Shown here one piece after another: positions 22,287 to 30,264 of a DNA stretch of 38,488 bases (position 1 is its first letter; every line of letters begins with the position of its first letter). The notes under the pieces are model-generated. The model ran no database searches. It was not told the DNA's origin and saw only the letters and a list, made by a program, of their open reading frames with translations. Both the position numbers and the translations under genes were made by a program. The stretch comes from an uncultured Clostridia bacterium (GTDB lineage: Bacteria; Bacillota; Clostridia; Oscillospirales; Ruminococcaceae), in the NCBI GenBank assembly GCA_944386285.1, contig CALXAM010000079.1, positions 1 through 38,488 of the forward strand, read 5' to 3'.

Positions 22287-23819
22287 ATGAAAACAACAAA
22301 GAAGAGTCTTTGGCTGTGTGCTGTTTCCATGATGCTCTGTGTTGTAATGCTTCTCGGCACAACATTCGCATGGTTTACAGACAGCGTAATGAACAAAGGC
22401 AATGTCATTCAGGCAGGAGAATTGGAAATCACCGTTCAAGGATATCGTCTGGTAGATGGAAAATGGGTCGGCGGCGATTATATAAAGGAAGATGAACCTT
22501 TATTCACAGAAACCAACTGGGAACCTGGTCAATATGGCGCTATCTTTTTAAAAGTAAAAAATCAAGGTTCTTTAGCAACAGAAGTAAATGTTGATTTTAA
22601 TATTGCAGGTCAGACGAATAATCTGCCAGATGCATTATGGTATAATATTCAGACATTACAAGCTTCTACCGGCGCAGAAGGTGCTACCCTTCTTGATATG
22701 CTAAAATTTAAAGACAGCCGCCCGGCATCCGAAAATGATGGTGTTACAACACTCAAAGACATTGAACTGGGCGATCCATCATTAGAACTGACACTTTATC
22801 CAGAAGAAGATAAAGATCGTTATGCATACTATTTAATTGAATATGGTATGTATACCTCCGCAGACAACAAATACATGGACGGTACTGTTGATGTGGACTT
22901 TACCGTGAAAGCAAAACAGGCAACTGTTGAAACCGACGGCTTCGGCTCAAGCGATTACGACGCAAACGCTACGTATTCTGTAACTTCTCAGGAAGAGATG
23001 CAGGGTGCAATTGACCGTGCAGAAGATGGCGCTATTATTGCGCTTGCAAACGACTTAACTGTTGACGATAGCGTCGTATTTAAGTTTAATACCGCAAAAG
23101 CTGTAACCATTGATCTTTCCGGAAATACGATTACATACAACAACCCTGCAAATGCAGGCGCATTGGTGTATGCAAGAAACGGCGCAGACGTAACCCTTCA
23201 AAACGGTACGATCAACATGGACAATCCATATTACGGATTATTGGTCAATGAAAATTCTTCGCTGACAGTAAAAGGTGTTACAGTCAATAGTGGCGATAGC
23301 GTTATTTTCAGCAACGGCAAAAATATCAATGTAGTCGTGGAGGACTGCACCCTTTCCGCACAATACTATGCAGTATACCATAACGGCAGCTATGCACCGG
23401 CAAATGTCACCATCCGCAACAGCACCATTCTTTCCGGCGGCGTATATGTTTCAAACTCCGCTGGCAGAGAAAAACAGACACTCACAATTGAAAATTCAAC
23501 GATCTACGGTCCGACGGCAGTTGAGATGAAACATACGAACGCAACCATTACCAACTCTACATTAGTCGGAACGGTAGCTCCTACTGGTTCGGGTTCTAAC
23601 AACAATGGCGGCTGCACAGCAGGATATGCATTTGCCGTTACCGGAAACGGTGTCAATGATTTGGCAACTGGTACTGTAGTCGTAACAGACTGCAAATTCT
23701 TCAGTGAGGCAATTACTGATGAACCGAATGGCTACTACTTCGTTTACAAATTAGCAGAAGGTTCTTCTGTTACCATTGACGGAACAAGTGTAAACGACTT
23801 TAATTCCTACGAAAATTAA
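22287..23819 (+). CDS. SipW-type exported protein with TasA-like and beta-helix domains (paralog 2)
   Basis: 510-residue paralog of gene 1. The signal peptide is nearly identical (MKTTKKSLWLCAVSMMLCVV...TTFAWFTDS). The TasA-like part differs more (ETNWEPGQYGAIFLKVKNQGSLATEVNVDF; about 30-207), with an insertion around a YPEEDKDRYAYYLIEYGMYT segment. The link AKQATVETDGFGSSDYD (about 208-224) is kept. The C-terminal beta-helix (LQNGTINMDNPYYGLLV, VTIRNSTILSGGVYVSN, LTIENSTIYGPTAVEMK) is unlike those of genes 1 and 3. CAAGGAGGAAA precedes the ATG. It probably shares gene 1's transcript. Confidence 0.87.
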   Translation: MKTTKKSLWLCAVSMMLCVVMLLGTTFAWFTDSVMNKGNVIQAGELEITVQGYRLVDGKWVGGDYIKEDEPLFTETNWEPGQYGAIFLKVKNQGSLATEVNVDFNIAGQTNNLPDALWYNIQTLQASTGAEGATLLDMLKFKDSRPASENDGVTTLKDIELGDPSLELTLYPEEDKDRYAYYLIEYGMYTSADNKYMDGTVDVDFTVKAKQATVETDGFGSSDYDANATYSVTSQEEMQGAIDRAEDGAIIALANDLTVDDSVVFKFNTAKAVTIDLSGNTITYNNPANAGALVYARNGADVTLQNGTINMDNPYYGLLVNENSSLTVKGVTVNSGDSVIFSNGKNINVVVEDCTLSAQYYAVYHNGSYAPANVTIRNSTILSGGVYVSNSAGREKQTLTIENSTIYGPTAVEMKHTNATITNSTLVGTVAPTGSGSNNNGGCTAGYAFAVTGNGVNDLATGTVVVTDCKFFSEAITDEPNGYYFVYKLAEGSSVTIDGTSVNDFNSYEN

Positions 23820-23885
23820 AAAACAATAGGCAACACCTTGTCCCCTATGCTTCACTCCCCTTTATAAACTGCAAAAAATGATTGT

Positions 23886-23924
23886 AAAACGGAATGCGTC
23901 AAGCGGAGCATTCCGTTTTCTTTA
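23886..23924 (+). terminator. terminator of SipW-type gene 2
   Basis: AAAACGGAATGC (23886-23897) pairs perfectly with 23908-23919, followed by TTTTCTTTAT. It is unrelated in sequence to the double hairpins after genes 1 and 3. Confidence 0.85.
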
Positions 23925-23983
23925 TACCTAAATTTTTATATACAAGCTGTCATTTATTCGGTCTATATTGTAAAACCTTTTTC

Positions 23984-24012
23984 TTGATTTCACGAATACG
24001 ATATGATAAAAT
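23984..24012 (+). promoter_or_regulatory. promoter of SipW-type gene 3
   Basis: TTGATT (23984-23989), 17-base spacer, TAAAAT (24007-24012), about 50 bases before the ATG at 24065. Confidence 0.7.
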
Positions 24013-24064
24013 AAACACATAGCACAAGAAGTGTTTTGTTTTAAATCAAAAGGGAGGAAAAATC

Positions 24065-25765
24065 ATGAAGGCAACAAAAAGAAATCTTTGGCTTAGCGCT
24101 GTATCTATCATGCTTTGTGTTGTATTGCTTTTGGGAACTACATTTGCATGGTTTACAGACAGTGTGACCAATAAGGGTAATGTCATTCAGGCTGGCGCAT
24201 TAAATATCGGATTCCAATATCGTGCACTGGAAACAACTGACGACGACAATGTTCCATATGTGGATGTCACCGATGAAACGCCACTCTTTGACGATGTTAC
24301 ATGGGAGCCCGGCAAGTCATTCGGATATGACTTTAAAATCAGCAATGAAGGCACATTGGCGGTAAAATGGGAATTGTCTATTCAGAATATTTCTGCAACC
24401 AGTGAAAACGGCGTAGACATCTCGGATATGCTTGACGTATATTTTATGAACGATGAAAACGCAATGGATTTATCAAATGCTACAAACAAAGGCACACTGG
24501 CATCCCTGCAAGACGGTGTTATCACCACAGGAAATTTCAAAGCAAATGCTGGTGATTATAAATTCTCAGTAGTCATTAAGATGAAAGAAGATGCTAAAAA
24601 CGAATATCAAAATGCAAGTGTAACATTTGACATTTGTTTGAGAGCAAAACAAGCAACCGTTGAAGAAGACGGTTTCGGCAACAGCAACTATGATCAAAAT
24701 GCAGAATATGATCCGATCCCGGTTGGAAGCACCTCAGACGCTTTGGTTGAAGCAGTAGAATCTGCACAACCGGGCGATGTACTGGAACTTCCGGCAGTTA
24801 CATACGTCTTGGATGAGCCACTGGTAATTCCGAACGGTGTTACACTCAAAGGTGCACAAGCAGGCAAAGCTGCAAGTGAATGGGTCAATGACGATAACGC
24901 TGAAAAAACAATCATTCAGGCACCGGCAAACAGCGACCGTGTAATTAAAATTGAACAAACAGAAGAAACTGGATCCATCAGCAATGTTGTTTTGGACGGT
25001 ATTTTAGTAGACGGCAACAACGAGAATACAAAAGGCATTTTTGTTAAAAAACTGTCCGGTGATGCAATGACTGGTATCGTTATTCAAAACTGCGCAGTGA
25101 TTGATTGCGGAAATGACGGTATTGATGTAAATAACACAAACGGCGCCGTTATTGAAAACAACTATGTTGACGGAATTTACGATAATGGCATTCAGCTCAC
25201 CAGCTATAAGAATGATGAAGGCGTTACCTCCTATATTCGAAACAACGTTGTTAAGAATGTCGGTAATGACAACGGCGGTACAATTAATGGCGCGATCGCT
25301 GTTTCCGGTGGTAAAGGCGATGTTGTTGTCACTGGTAATACGATTGAAAATGTCAAATCGCAGAAACAAGCTGGCACCTCGGCTGTTGATATGGGCGAAT
25401 CCGCAATTGTTGTGGAGAGCGTAAATGAAGGTGGTGTAATCACCATTGAAAATAATATGCTTAAAACAGTCGAACAAGGCATCGCAGTATATAAATTCTC
25501 TGTATTAACCGAAACTGATAAAGTAATTATCCGCAATAATACCGTTGAAAATGCAAACACGTTTGCAATTGCAACAAGTACATTGAATTATGCAAAAACA
25601 AACGCTACTTCTGTTGTAGAAATTTCTGAAAATTCATTTGTTGGTACTGCACCGGCAAAAGATTATATCTATGTTGAAAAAACAAATAGATATAATGAAA
25701 CAACAACAGGTTGGCAGGTTGTTGCATCCGGCAATACATTCGGAAACGGAACATATAATCCATAA
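24065..25765 (+). CDS. SipW-type exported protein with TasA-like and beta-helix domains (paralog 3)
   Basis: 566-residue paralog. The signal peptide (MKATKRNLWLSAVSIMLCVV...TTFAWFTDSVTNKGNVIQAG) and TasA-like domain (TWEPGKSFGYDFKISNEGTLAVKWEL, about 30-192) are closest to gene 1. The link AKQATVEEDGFGNSNYD (about 193-209) is kept. The C-terminal domain is a pectate-lyase-like parallel beta-helix (VVLDGILVDGNNENTKGIFV, AVIDCGNDGIDVNNTNGAVIENNYVDGIYDNGIQL, YIRNNVVKNV, VVTGNTIENV). Catalytic Asp/Arg residues of pectate lyase cannot be identified by eye, so a structural or binding role is as likely as an enzymatic one. AGGGAGGAAA precedes the ATG. Confidence 0.87.
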   Translation: MKATKRNLWLSAVSIMLCVVLLLGTTFAWFTDSVTNKGNVIQAGALNIGFQYRALETTDDDNVPYVDVTDETPLFDDVTWEPGKSFGYDFKISNEGTLAVKWELSIQNISATSENGVDISDMLDVYFMNDENAMDLSNATNKGTLASLQDGVITTGNFKANAGDYKFSVVIKMKEDAKNEYQNASVTFDICLRAKQATVEEDGFGNSNYDQNAEYDPIPVGSTSDALVEAVESAQPGDVLELPAVTYVLDEPLVIPNGVTLKGAQAGKAASEWVNDDNAEKTIIQAPANSDRVIKIEQTEETGSISNVVLDGILVDGNNENTKGIFVKKLSGDAMTGIVIQNCAVIDCGNDGIDVNNTNGAVIENNYVDGIYDNGIQLTSYKNDEGVTSYIRNNVVKNVGNDNGGTINGAIAVSGGKGDVVVTGNTIENVKSQKQAGTSAVDMGESAIVVESVNEGGVITIENNMLKTVEQGIAVYKFSVLTETDKVIIRNNTVENANTFAIATSTLNYAKTNATSVVEISENSFVGTAPAKDYIYVEKTNRYNETTTGWQVVASGNTFGNGTYNP

Positions 25766-25784
25766 AAATCACAATAAATGCAAT

Positions 25785-25848
25785 CCTGCTCTCGAAAAGA
25801 GAGCAGGGATCAAAGGGCACAAAATATACTTTGTGCCCTTTGATCCCT
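25785..25848 (+). terminator. double hairpin after SipW-type gene 3
   Basis: A 9-bp hairpin (25785-25793 with 25799-25807, loop GAAAA) overlaps by three bases a perfect 18-19-bp hairpin (25806-25823 with 25830-25847). The large stem core ATCAAAGGGCACAA matches that of the element at 22211-22255. The overlap means both cannot form completely at once. Confidence 0.78.
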
Positions 25849-25857
25849 ATATAGAGA

Positions 25858-26023
25858 CAACGCACAATGTTTACTCTCAATTCGTACCCAAAATACAACC
25901 TGTGAACGCGGAAAACTGCACCTTTATTGAGGGCGAACAAATCTCTCCACATTCGAAGATGTTGCGCCTCATATCAGTGTATATGAAGAAGCACTTGATA
26001 CCTTTGTATTTTATTTAAGCTAA
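25858..26023 (+). pseudogene. frameshifted C-terminal relic of an unknown gene
   Basis: From about 25858 a frame reads THNVYSQFVPKIQPVNAE followed by NCTFIEGEQISP, then breaks; shifting by one base near 25950, it continues TFEDVAPHISVYEEALDTF and ends VFYLS at the TAA 26021-26023. Both pieces have protein-like composition and together look like the last ~55 residues of a gene whose 5' part is gone. It does not match any neighbour by eye. The rest of 25766-26194 holds the double hairpin, a terminator (26056-26089) and a promoter (26133-26161). Confidence 0.6.
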
Positions 26024-26055
26024 AACAGCGTACATTATTATATCATCACTTCAGT

Positions 26056-26093
26056 AAAAAGACTTGATCCAAATAGATCAAGTCTTTTTTATA
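26056..26093 (+). terminator. terminator after the gene relic
   Basis: AAAAAGACTTGATC (26056-26069) pairs perfectly with 26076-26089 (6-nt loop), ending in TTTTTT. Confidence 0.88.
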
Positions 26094-26132
26094 TCAAAAT
26101 TCAATTTACTTTTATATATTTTGTCAAATTAG

Positions 26133-26161
26133 TTGCACTTTTTATTGTTTTTCTATATACT
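26133..26161 (+). promoter_or_regulatory. promoter of the zinc-ribbon/PH operon
   Basis: TTGCAC (26133-26138), 17-base spacer, TATACT (26156-26161), about 34 bases before the ATG at 26195. Confidence 0.72.
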
Positions 26162-26194
26162 AAAGAAAAGAAATAAAAGAAAGAAGGAAATTTT

Positions 26195-26992
26195 ATGAAT
26201 TTGGACTATACGAATTTTCAAAAAGAAGAAAATATATATGACCAATCTGTATCTTCTTCAGAAGAACCGATTGAGCCTCAACAGCTTCCCCCTTCTCCGC
26301 GCAAACGTTTTTATAGTAAATTGATTATTTCTAAAATTCTCCCTCTCGTTATTGCATTGATCCTTGGAATATTATTGGGTGTGGGTATATTGCTGCTGTT
26401 TTCTCATTCTCCTATATCACAGCCACTCACAACACAGGATGTTGCAATGCTTTCCGAAGAGATTTCCTATCAATATGTTCCGCTCTATTCTGGCTCAGAT
26501 CGCACAAATGTACAAGCATCTGTTCAAACAACATCAAATACATACGGGGAAAACGGAAAAGTAACAAAGTACATTTGTGGCCTACAAGATGATGAAGGAA
26601 ATTCAGCCTCCTTTAGTTCACTGTACGGAACAGATTTAAACGGCGATAAAGTAGTTGACGTGCTGAGTTTCTCATATTCCTATGCTCCTTATTCAGATTA
26701 TGAAGATCAAGATATTTCTCGCGAAATTCTTCTAAATTTGATTGAAACACACACGCACATCGATCCAAATACGTTATGGCCCTCTGAGTCCAATACACCT
26801 AATTGGGAATTGAGTGACCCGGTCCCCACTGATATTTACTATTCAACCTCACACGTTTTGATGAAATCAGGACAAGACGGTTGTGTGCTGCTTTATGAAA
26901 CATCCGCGAACACTTCTCAAATGGTTGTGCAAATTTACCTCAACCCAGGTTTGTTGCTCACAAAGAAAAATATATCAGCCTTTGCACCATAA
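26195..26992 (+). CDS. membrane-anchored protein of unknown function (paralog C1, no zinc ribbon)
   Basis: 265-residue protein: a polar N-terminal cytoplasmic tail (about 1-48) without cysteine motifs, one membrane segment (about 50-72, ISKILPLVIALILGILLGVGILLLF), and an external domain. Shared with C2 and C3: a helix starting LSEEISYQYVPL, an acidic loop TDLNGDKVVDVLSFSYSY (DxNGDxxxD, like a calcium loop), a TLWPSESNTPNW block and a final VQIYLNPGLLL. It lacks the N-terminal zinc ribbon of its two relatives. First gene of a four-gene unit. GAAGGAAAT precedes the ATG. Function unknown. Confidence 0.82.
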   Translation: MNLDYTNFQKEENIYDQSVSSSEEPIEPQQLPPSPRKRFYSKLIISKILPLVIALILGILLGVGILLLFSHSPISQPLTTQDVAMLSEEISYQYVPLYSGSDRTNVQASVQTTSNTYGENGKVTKYICGLQDDEGNSASFSSLYGTDLNGDKVVDVLSFSYSYAPYSDYEDQDISREILLNLIETHTHIDPNTLWPSESNTPNWELSDPVPTDIYYSTSHVLMKSGQDGCVLLYETSANTSQMVVQIYLNPGLLLTKKNISAFAP

Positions 26993-27036
26993 AATGTTCC
27001 CAATAACATGGAGATGTATAAAGGAAGGGATTTTAA

Positions 27037-27957
27037 ATGAAGATCTGTTTACTCTGTGGTCAATCAGCAGATGATGACGCATTGAACTGTCCTGCTTGCG
27101 GTGCAGCGCTTCCAACTGATACCGCTTACGCAGAGAATCACAATACAACAGCTCCTTCTTGTTCACTATCAGAAGAAATATTCGATAACACCTCTTCTGT
27201 TCACGACGCATCCAACTCTTCTGATGACGCCTCTGATCACTCTATTCCTTTGCCTCCTCCTAAAAAATCAAATTCTATCAGCCTGCAAAGCCGCCGTATT
27301 CGTCGATGGTTAATCGTATGCGGTATCATCGTCGTCATTTTCTTCTCAATAACGATCTTTTGGAAAATCAATTCTACTTCAGATTATTCAACCGATCAAC
27401 TGCAAAATTTATCTGAAACAATTGCTGCACAGTATAATGACGCACTTGATGCGGCGCGGTCATCCTTATCGATGTCCGTGATCGTTAATACAAATATTGA
27501 TGAAGACGAAGACTATACAATTTATTCGTTTTCTTTTTATCTGCAAACAGAACCGCAGCAAAAAGAAGAAATTGCAACACTAAACGGCCTTGATTATCAT
27601 AAAGATGAAATTATCGATGCACTTGACTTTTCTGTGTGTTATACCACCGCAATGGCAGATAGCGAAAACTCCATTTATGGACCCATTGCGCGTCAAATTC
27701 TTTGTGATGTCATTGATAAAACGACGTCATTTCATTCTGAAGAAATCTGGCCCATCGACTGCAAAACACCCAGCTGGGGATATACAAACCTTCCATCAAG
27801 CACCACCTTCCTTGGTGATCCTACTAATGTTGCGCTGCTCGATACCGATCGTTATCTAAATCTTTTTAAAGATTCCTTAGAAGGGTCGTGGCTTTTTTTA
27901 AAAATCTATTTTAAACCTTCTAATTGGTTTGGCGATTCTGCATCATTCTCACCATAA
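27037..27957 (+). CDS. zinc-ribbon membrane protein of unknown function (paralog C2)
   Basis: 306-residue protein. The N-terminus is a zinc ribbon, C4-x2-C7...C18-x2-C21 (CLLCGQ...CPACGAALP). A Ser/Asp-rich linker follows (about 30-80), then a membrane segment (about 88-109, WLIVCGIIVVIFFSITIFW) and an external domain related to C1 and C3: LSETIAAQYNDALDAARSS, TLNGLDYHKDEIIDALDFS, EIWPIDCKTPSWGY, LKIYFKPSNW. The calcium-type loop is degraded here (DYHKDEIID), so calcium binding would not be shared by all members. AAGGAAGGG precedes the ATG; 44 bases separate it from C1. Confidence 0.83.
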   Translation: MKICLLCGQSADDDALNCPACGAALPTDTAYAENHNTTAPSCSLSEEIFDNTSSVHDASNSSDDASDHSIPLPPPKKSNSISLQSRRIRRWLIVCGIIVVIFFSITIFWKINSTSDYSTDQLQNLSETIAAQYNDALDAARSSLSMSVIVNTNIDEDEDYTIYSFSFYLQTEPQQKEEIATLNGLDYHKDEIIDALDFSVCYTTAMADSENSIYGPIARQILCDVIDKTTSFHSEEIWPIDCKTPSWGYTNLPSSTTFLGDPTNVALLDTDRYLNLFKDSLEGSWLFLKIYFKPSNWFGDSASFSP

Positions 27958-27978
27958 AATCTGATAAGGGGAATATCC

Positions 27979-28893
27979 ATGAAAACGTGTATGATTTGTC
28001 AAAACCGCGCTCCTGATACAGCGTTACACTGCCCTAACTGCGGTGCCGCACTTCCTGTAGAGAATTCTTATCAAAATACCACAGCATCTATCCACTCTGA
28101 AATCTACAGTGAAGCAGACGATAATCACGATCATCAAGAAGATAAAATCACACAATCTGAAATCTTTGAAAAAGAGCAAGACATCTCCTCACCTGCTCGT
28201 ATACATCCGCGTATACGGTTCATTCACATTGGTGCTGCTGTGCTTGTATTTGTTCTTTTGATCAGTGTCATTTTCTTTTGCTGCTCTTCTTCGAATCATC
28301 TTACAATGAATCATATTGCATCGATTGCTGAGCAGATTACAGAACAATATGAGAGCGCACTTTTAGAAAGCAGTTTGTCCGGTTATTCTGATACAGTTTT
28401 GGTTTCAAGTGAAACGATCAAAGCCGGAAAAGCTACCTCAATCAAAACAAATTTTTCACTTGAGGCTGTTGATACAACGAAACAGGACGACAGCTTTTCG
28501 ATTGCTACACTACATGCAATTGATCTTGACGGCGATCAAACAGTGGATGTGCTTACATTCTCATGTACGCGTGATCCGCTGCCCTCCTCTCTCTCAGAGG
28601 AAATTCCTTACCGTATTACAACAGGGTTTATTCGTCGATTTTCATCTTTTGATGCAGACGCAATTTGGACACCGGAGGAATCAGAGCCAAACTGGGGTTA
28701 TACAGAGCCAAAAGCTTCAATATCCTCTTCCGAACGATTGGGAGAATTTGTTTTGGCCTCAAATGAATCTGTAAGATTTACTCTCAACGAACAATTCAAA
28801 TTCGCTGTATCCAGCCAAACAATACTCACCATGACAATGTACCTAAATCCTCAAGCACTTGCATATTTTCCAAACAGCATGGCATTGTATTAA
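27979..28893 (+). CDS. zinc-ribbon membrane protein of unknown function (paralog C3)
   Basis: 304-residue paralog with a zinc ribbon (C4, C7, C18, C21: CMICQN...CPNCGAALP), an acidic His/Asp/Glu-rich linker (about 35-75), a membrane segment (about 80-100, HIGAAVLVFVLLISVIFFCC) and the common external domain: IAEQITEQYESALLESSLSG, TLHAIDLDGDQTVDVLTFS with a full DxDGDxxxD loop, AIWTPEESEPNWGY, MTMYLNPQAL. It lies 21 bases after C2 and 33 bases before the PH-domain gene, all on one transcript. The cytoplasmic zinc ribbon and external sensor-like domain would suit a signalling role, which is inference. Confidence 0.83.
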   Translation: MKTCMICQNRAPDTALHCPNCGAALPVENSYQNTTASIHSEIYSEADDNHDHQEDKITQSEIFEKEQDISSPARIHPRIRFIHIGAAVLVFVLLISVIFFCCSSSNHLTMNHIASIAEQITEQYESALLESSLSGYSDTVLVSSETIKAGKATSIKTNFSLEAVDTTKQDDSFSIATLHAIDLDGDQTVDVLTFSCTRDPLPSSLSEEIPYRITTGFIRRFSSFDADAIWTPEESEPNWGYTEPKASISSSERLGEFVLASNESVRFTLNEQFKFAVSSQTILTMTMYLNPQALAYFPNSMALY

Positions 28894-28926
28894 ATTTCAC
28901 ATTTCATAAAAAGGAGTATAATCAAA

Positions 28927-29301
28927 ATGTTTGACTTTGAAAATCCGCAATTCATTCGTTTAAAACAAAAAGGCAACGATACCTATGAACAAATGCTTCT
29001 TCCCCTGCTGATTCAAGGAGAAGAAATTGTTTCTACGTATCAAGGCACACGCGATGGTATTGTATTCACAAACAAACGGATTATTGCAATCAATATTCAA
29101 GGGGTTACCGGAAAGAAAAAAGATATCACCTCCATGCCGTATAACAAAATCCAAGCATATTCTGTTGAAACCTCAGGCGTATTTGACTTAGATGCTGAAC
29201 TTGAGCTGTATTTCTCCACCATCGGAAAAATTCGATTTGAATTTTCAGGTTCATGCGATATGTCACTAATCTGCCGTATTATTTCAACCTACGCACTGTA
29301 A
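28927..29301 (+). CDS. bacterial PH-domain protein (bPH / DUF1696 type)
   Basis: 124-residue protein that is one bacterial pleckstrin-homology-like domain: an N-terminal helix, then LIQGEEIVSTYQGTRDGIVFTNKRIIAI (about 30-57), DITSMPYNKIQAYSVETSG and ELELYFSTIGKIRFEFS before a C-terminal helix. These domains form oligomeric rings of unknown role in many Firmicutes. No membrane segment. It is the last gene after C1-C3, suggesting a joint function at the membrane. AAAAAGGAG precedes the ATG. Confidence 0.9.
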   Translation: MFDFENPQFIRLKQKGNDTYEQMLLPLLIQGEEIVSTYQGTRDGIVFTNKRIIAINIQGVTGKKKDITSMPYNKIQAYSVETSGVFDLDAELELYFSTIGKIRFEFSGSCDMSLICRIISTYAL

Positions 29302-29304
29302 CCA

Positions 29305-29338
29305 ATAAAAGCAGACATCGAACGATGTCTGCTTTTAT
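29305..29338. terminator. bidirectional terminator between the PH gene and araC-type gene
   Basis: 29305-29320 pairs with 29323-29338 (ATAAAAGCAGACATCG and its complement). It serves the plus-strand operon and overlaps the stop codon of the converging regulator gene. Confidence 0.88.
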
Positions 29339-30174
29339 GTTTCCTGCGTGCAGTGACGTTTAAATACCGCAGGCGTCATGCCTGTTTTCTGCGTAAATGA
29401 TTTATAAAAACTCGAATACTCATTAAATCCTGCTTGCATGCACGCATCAGATGCGGTCATTCCCTCACGAATACACTGACGAGCAAAACTGATGCGTTTC
29501 GTTAAAATATAATCATGCACTGTAGCATTCGTATACTGTTTAAACTGGCGCAGCAAATGAAACTTACTCACAAAAAACTGTGCACACAGTGTATCCAGCG
29601 TGAGTGGTTCTGTATAGTGCGCATCAATATAACGAAGCACCTGTGCCATCAGAGAATCCGCAACGGGTAACGGCTGTTCCGCCGTTTCAGTATAGTGTGC
29701 CGCTTCCTCCAAAAACAGTGTAATCACTGCATCTGCCGCTTGAGCAAACGAATCATCTGTCATACGCTCAAACAATGCTTTGCAAAAAGAAAATGACGAT
29801 TCCGGCAAATGAATTCGATGAATTCCCCGTGCAGACAATGCGGACAATTTTGAAAAGGATTCACTCTTTTTACACAGCGTCTGCACATACGATAAATTAA
29901 GCCATAAAACCATGCGATCATATGGCGCTTCTTCGCAGGAAAGAACCGGACGATGCATCCGTCCCGGTGGAATCACCAGCAAATCACCCGGAATCAATGG
30001 ATACACCCGATCTTCGATATAATATGTTACATCTCCGCCCAAGAACAGAAAACATTCCAAGAATTCATGTGTGTGAAAATCAAGTGTTTTGGAATAGGGC
30101 TCACAATAATGATAGGCTTCAAATTCACCGGCAATCATGACTTGAGAGGAATTGAATTTCGAAATCTGCGCCAT
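29335..30174 (-). CDS. AraC family transcriptional regulator (probable activator of the uronate operon)
   Basis: 279-residue regulator with an N-terminal cupin sensor (DFHTHEFLECFLFLGGDVTYYIEDRVYPLIPGDLLVIPPG) and a C-terminal double helix-turn-helix of about 100 residues (EPLTLDTLCAQFFVSKFHLLRQFKQYTN and ...ASDACMQAGFNEYSSFYKSFTQKTGMTPAVFKRH). The ATG at 30174 has GAGGTG at good spacing; the frame remains open to 30252 but across the promoter. It is divergent from the uxaC operon, so it likely senses a uronate or its metabolite and activates that operon. Confidence 0.93.
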   Translation of the reverse strand: MAQISKFNSSQVMIAGEFEAYHYCEPYSKTLDFHTHEFLECFLFLGGDVTYYIEDRVYPLIPGDLLVIPPGRMHRPVLSCEEAPYDRMVLWLNLSYVQTLCKKSESFSKLSALSARGIHRIHLPESSFSFCKALFERMTDDSFAQAADAVITLFLEEAAHYTETAEQPLPVADSLMAQVLRYIDAHYTEPLTLDTLCAQFFVSKFHLLRQFKQYTNATVHDYILTKRISFARQCIREGMTASDACMQAGFNEYSSFYKSFTQKTGMTPAVFKRHCTQET

Positions 30175-30192
30175 GCGATTCACCTCAATATT

Positions 30193-30264
30193 TAGCATAT
30201 CGCAATTTTTGCAATCTTTCAAGCAAAAAATGCGATTTTTTTTGCAAATCAATGTGCTATGCTA
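30193..30264. promoter_or_regulatory. candidate AraC operator region between regulator and uxaC
   Basis: An inverted pair TAGCATA (30193-30199) and TATGCTA (30258-30264) flanks two similar direct elements, GCAATTTTTGCAATC (30202-30216) and a GCGAT-T8-GCAAATC element (30232-30250). The right arm is also a good -10 for uxaC (TATGCT, 30258-30263), but no -35 is found 16-18 bases upstream, as is common for activator-dependent promoters. Confidence 0.6.
30194..30222 (-). promoter_or_regulatory. promoter of the AraC-type gene
   Basis: Minus-strand TTGAAA (30217-30222), 17-base spacer, TATGCT (30194-30199). Confidence 0.72.

Noticed and set aside
24890..25765. Active pectate lyase in SipW-type protein 3
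   Set aside because: The beta-helix pattern is clear, but no catalytic or calcium-site residues can be assigned by eye, so an enzymatic call is not supported.
26630..28560. Dockerin modules in C1-C3 because of DxNGD/DxDGD loops
   Set aside because: There is only one loop per protein, it is degraded in C2, and the duplicated dockerin helix pattern is absent.
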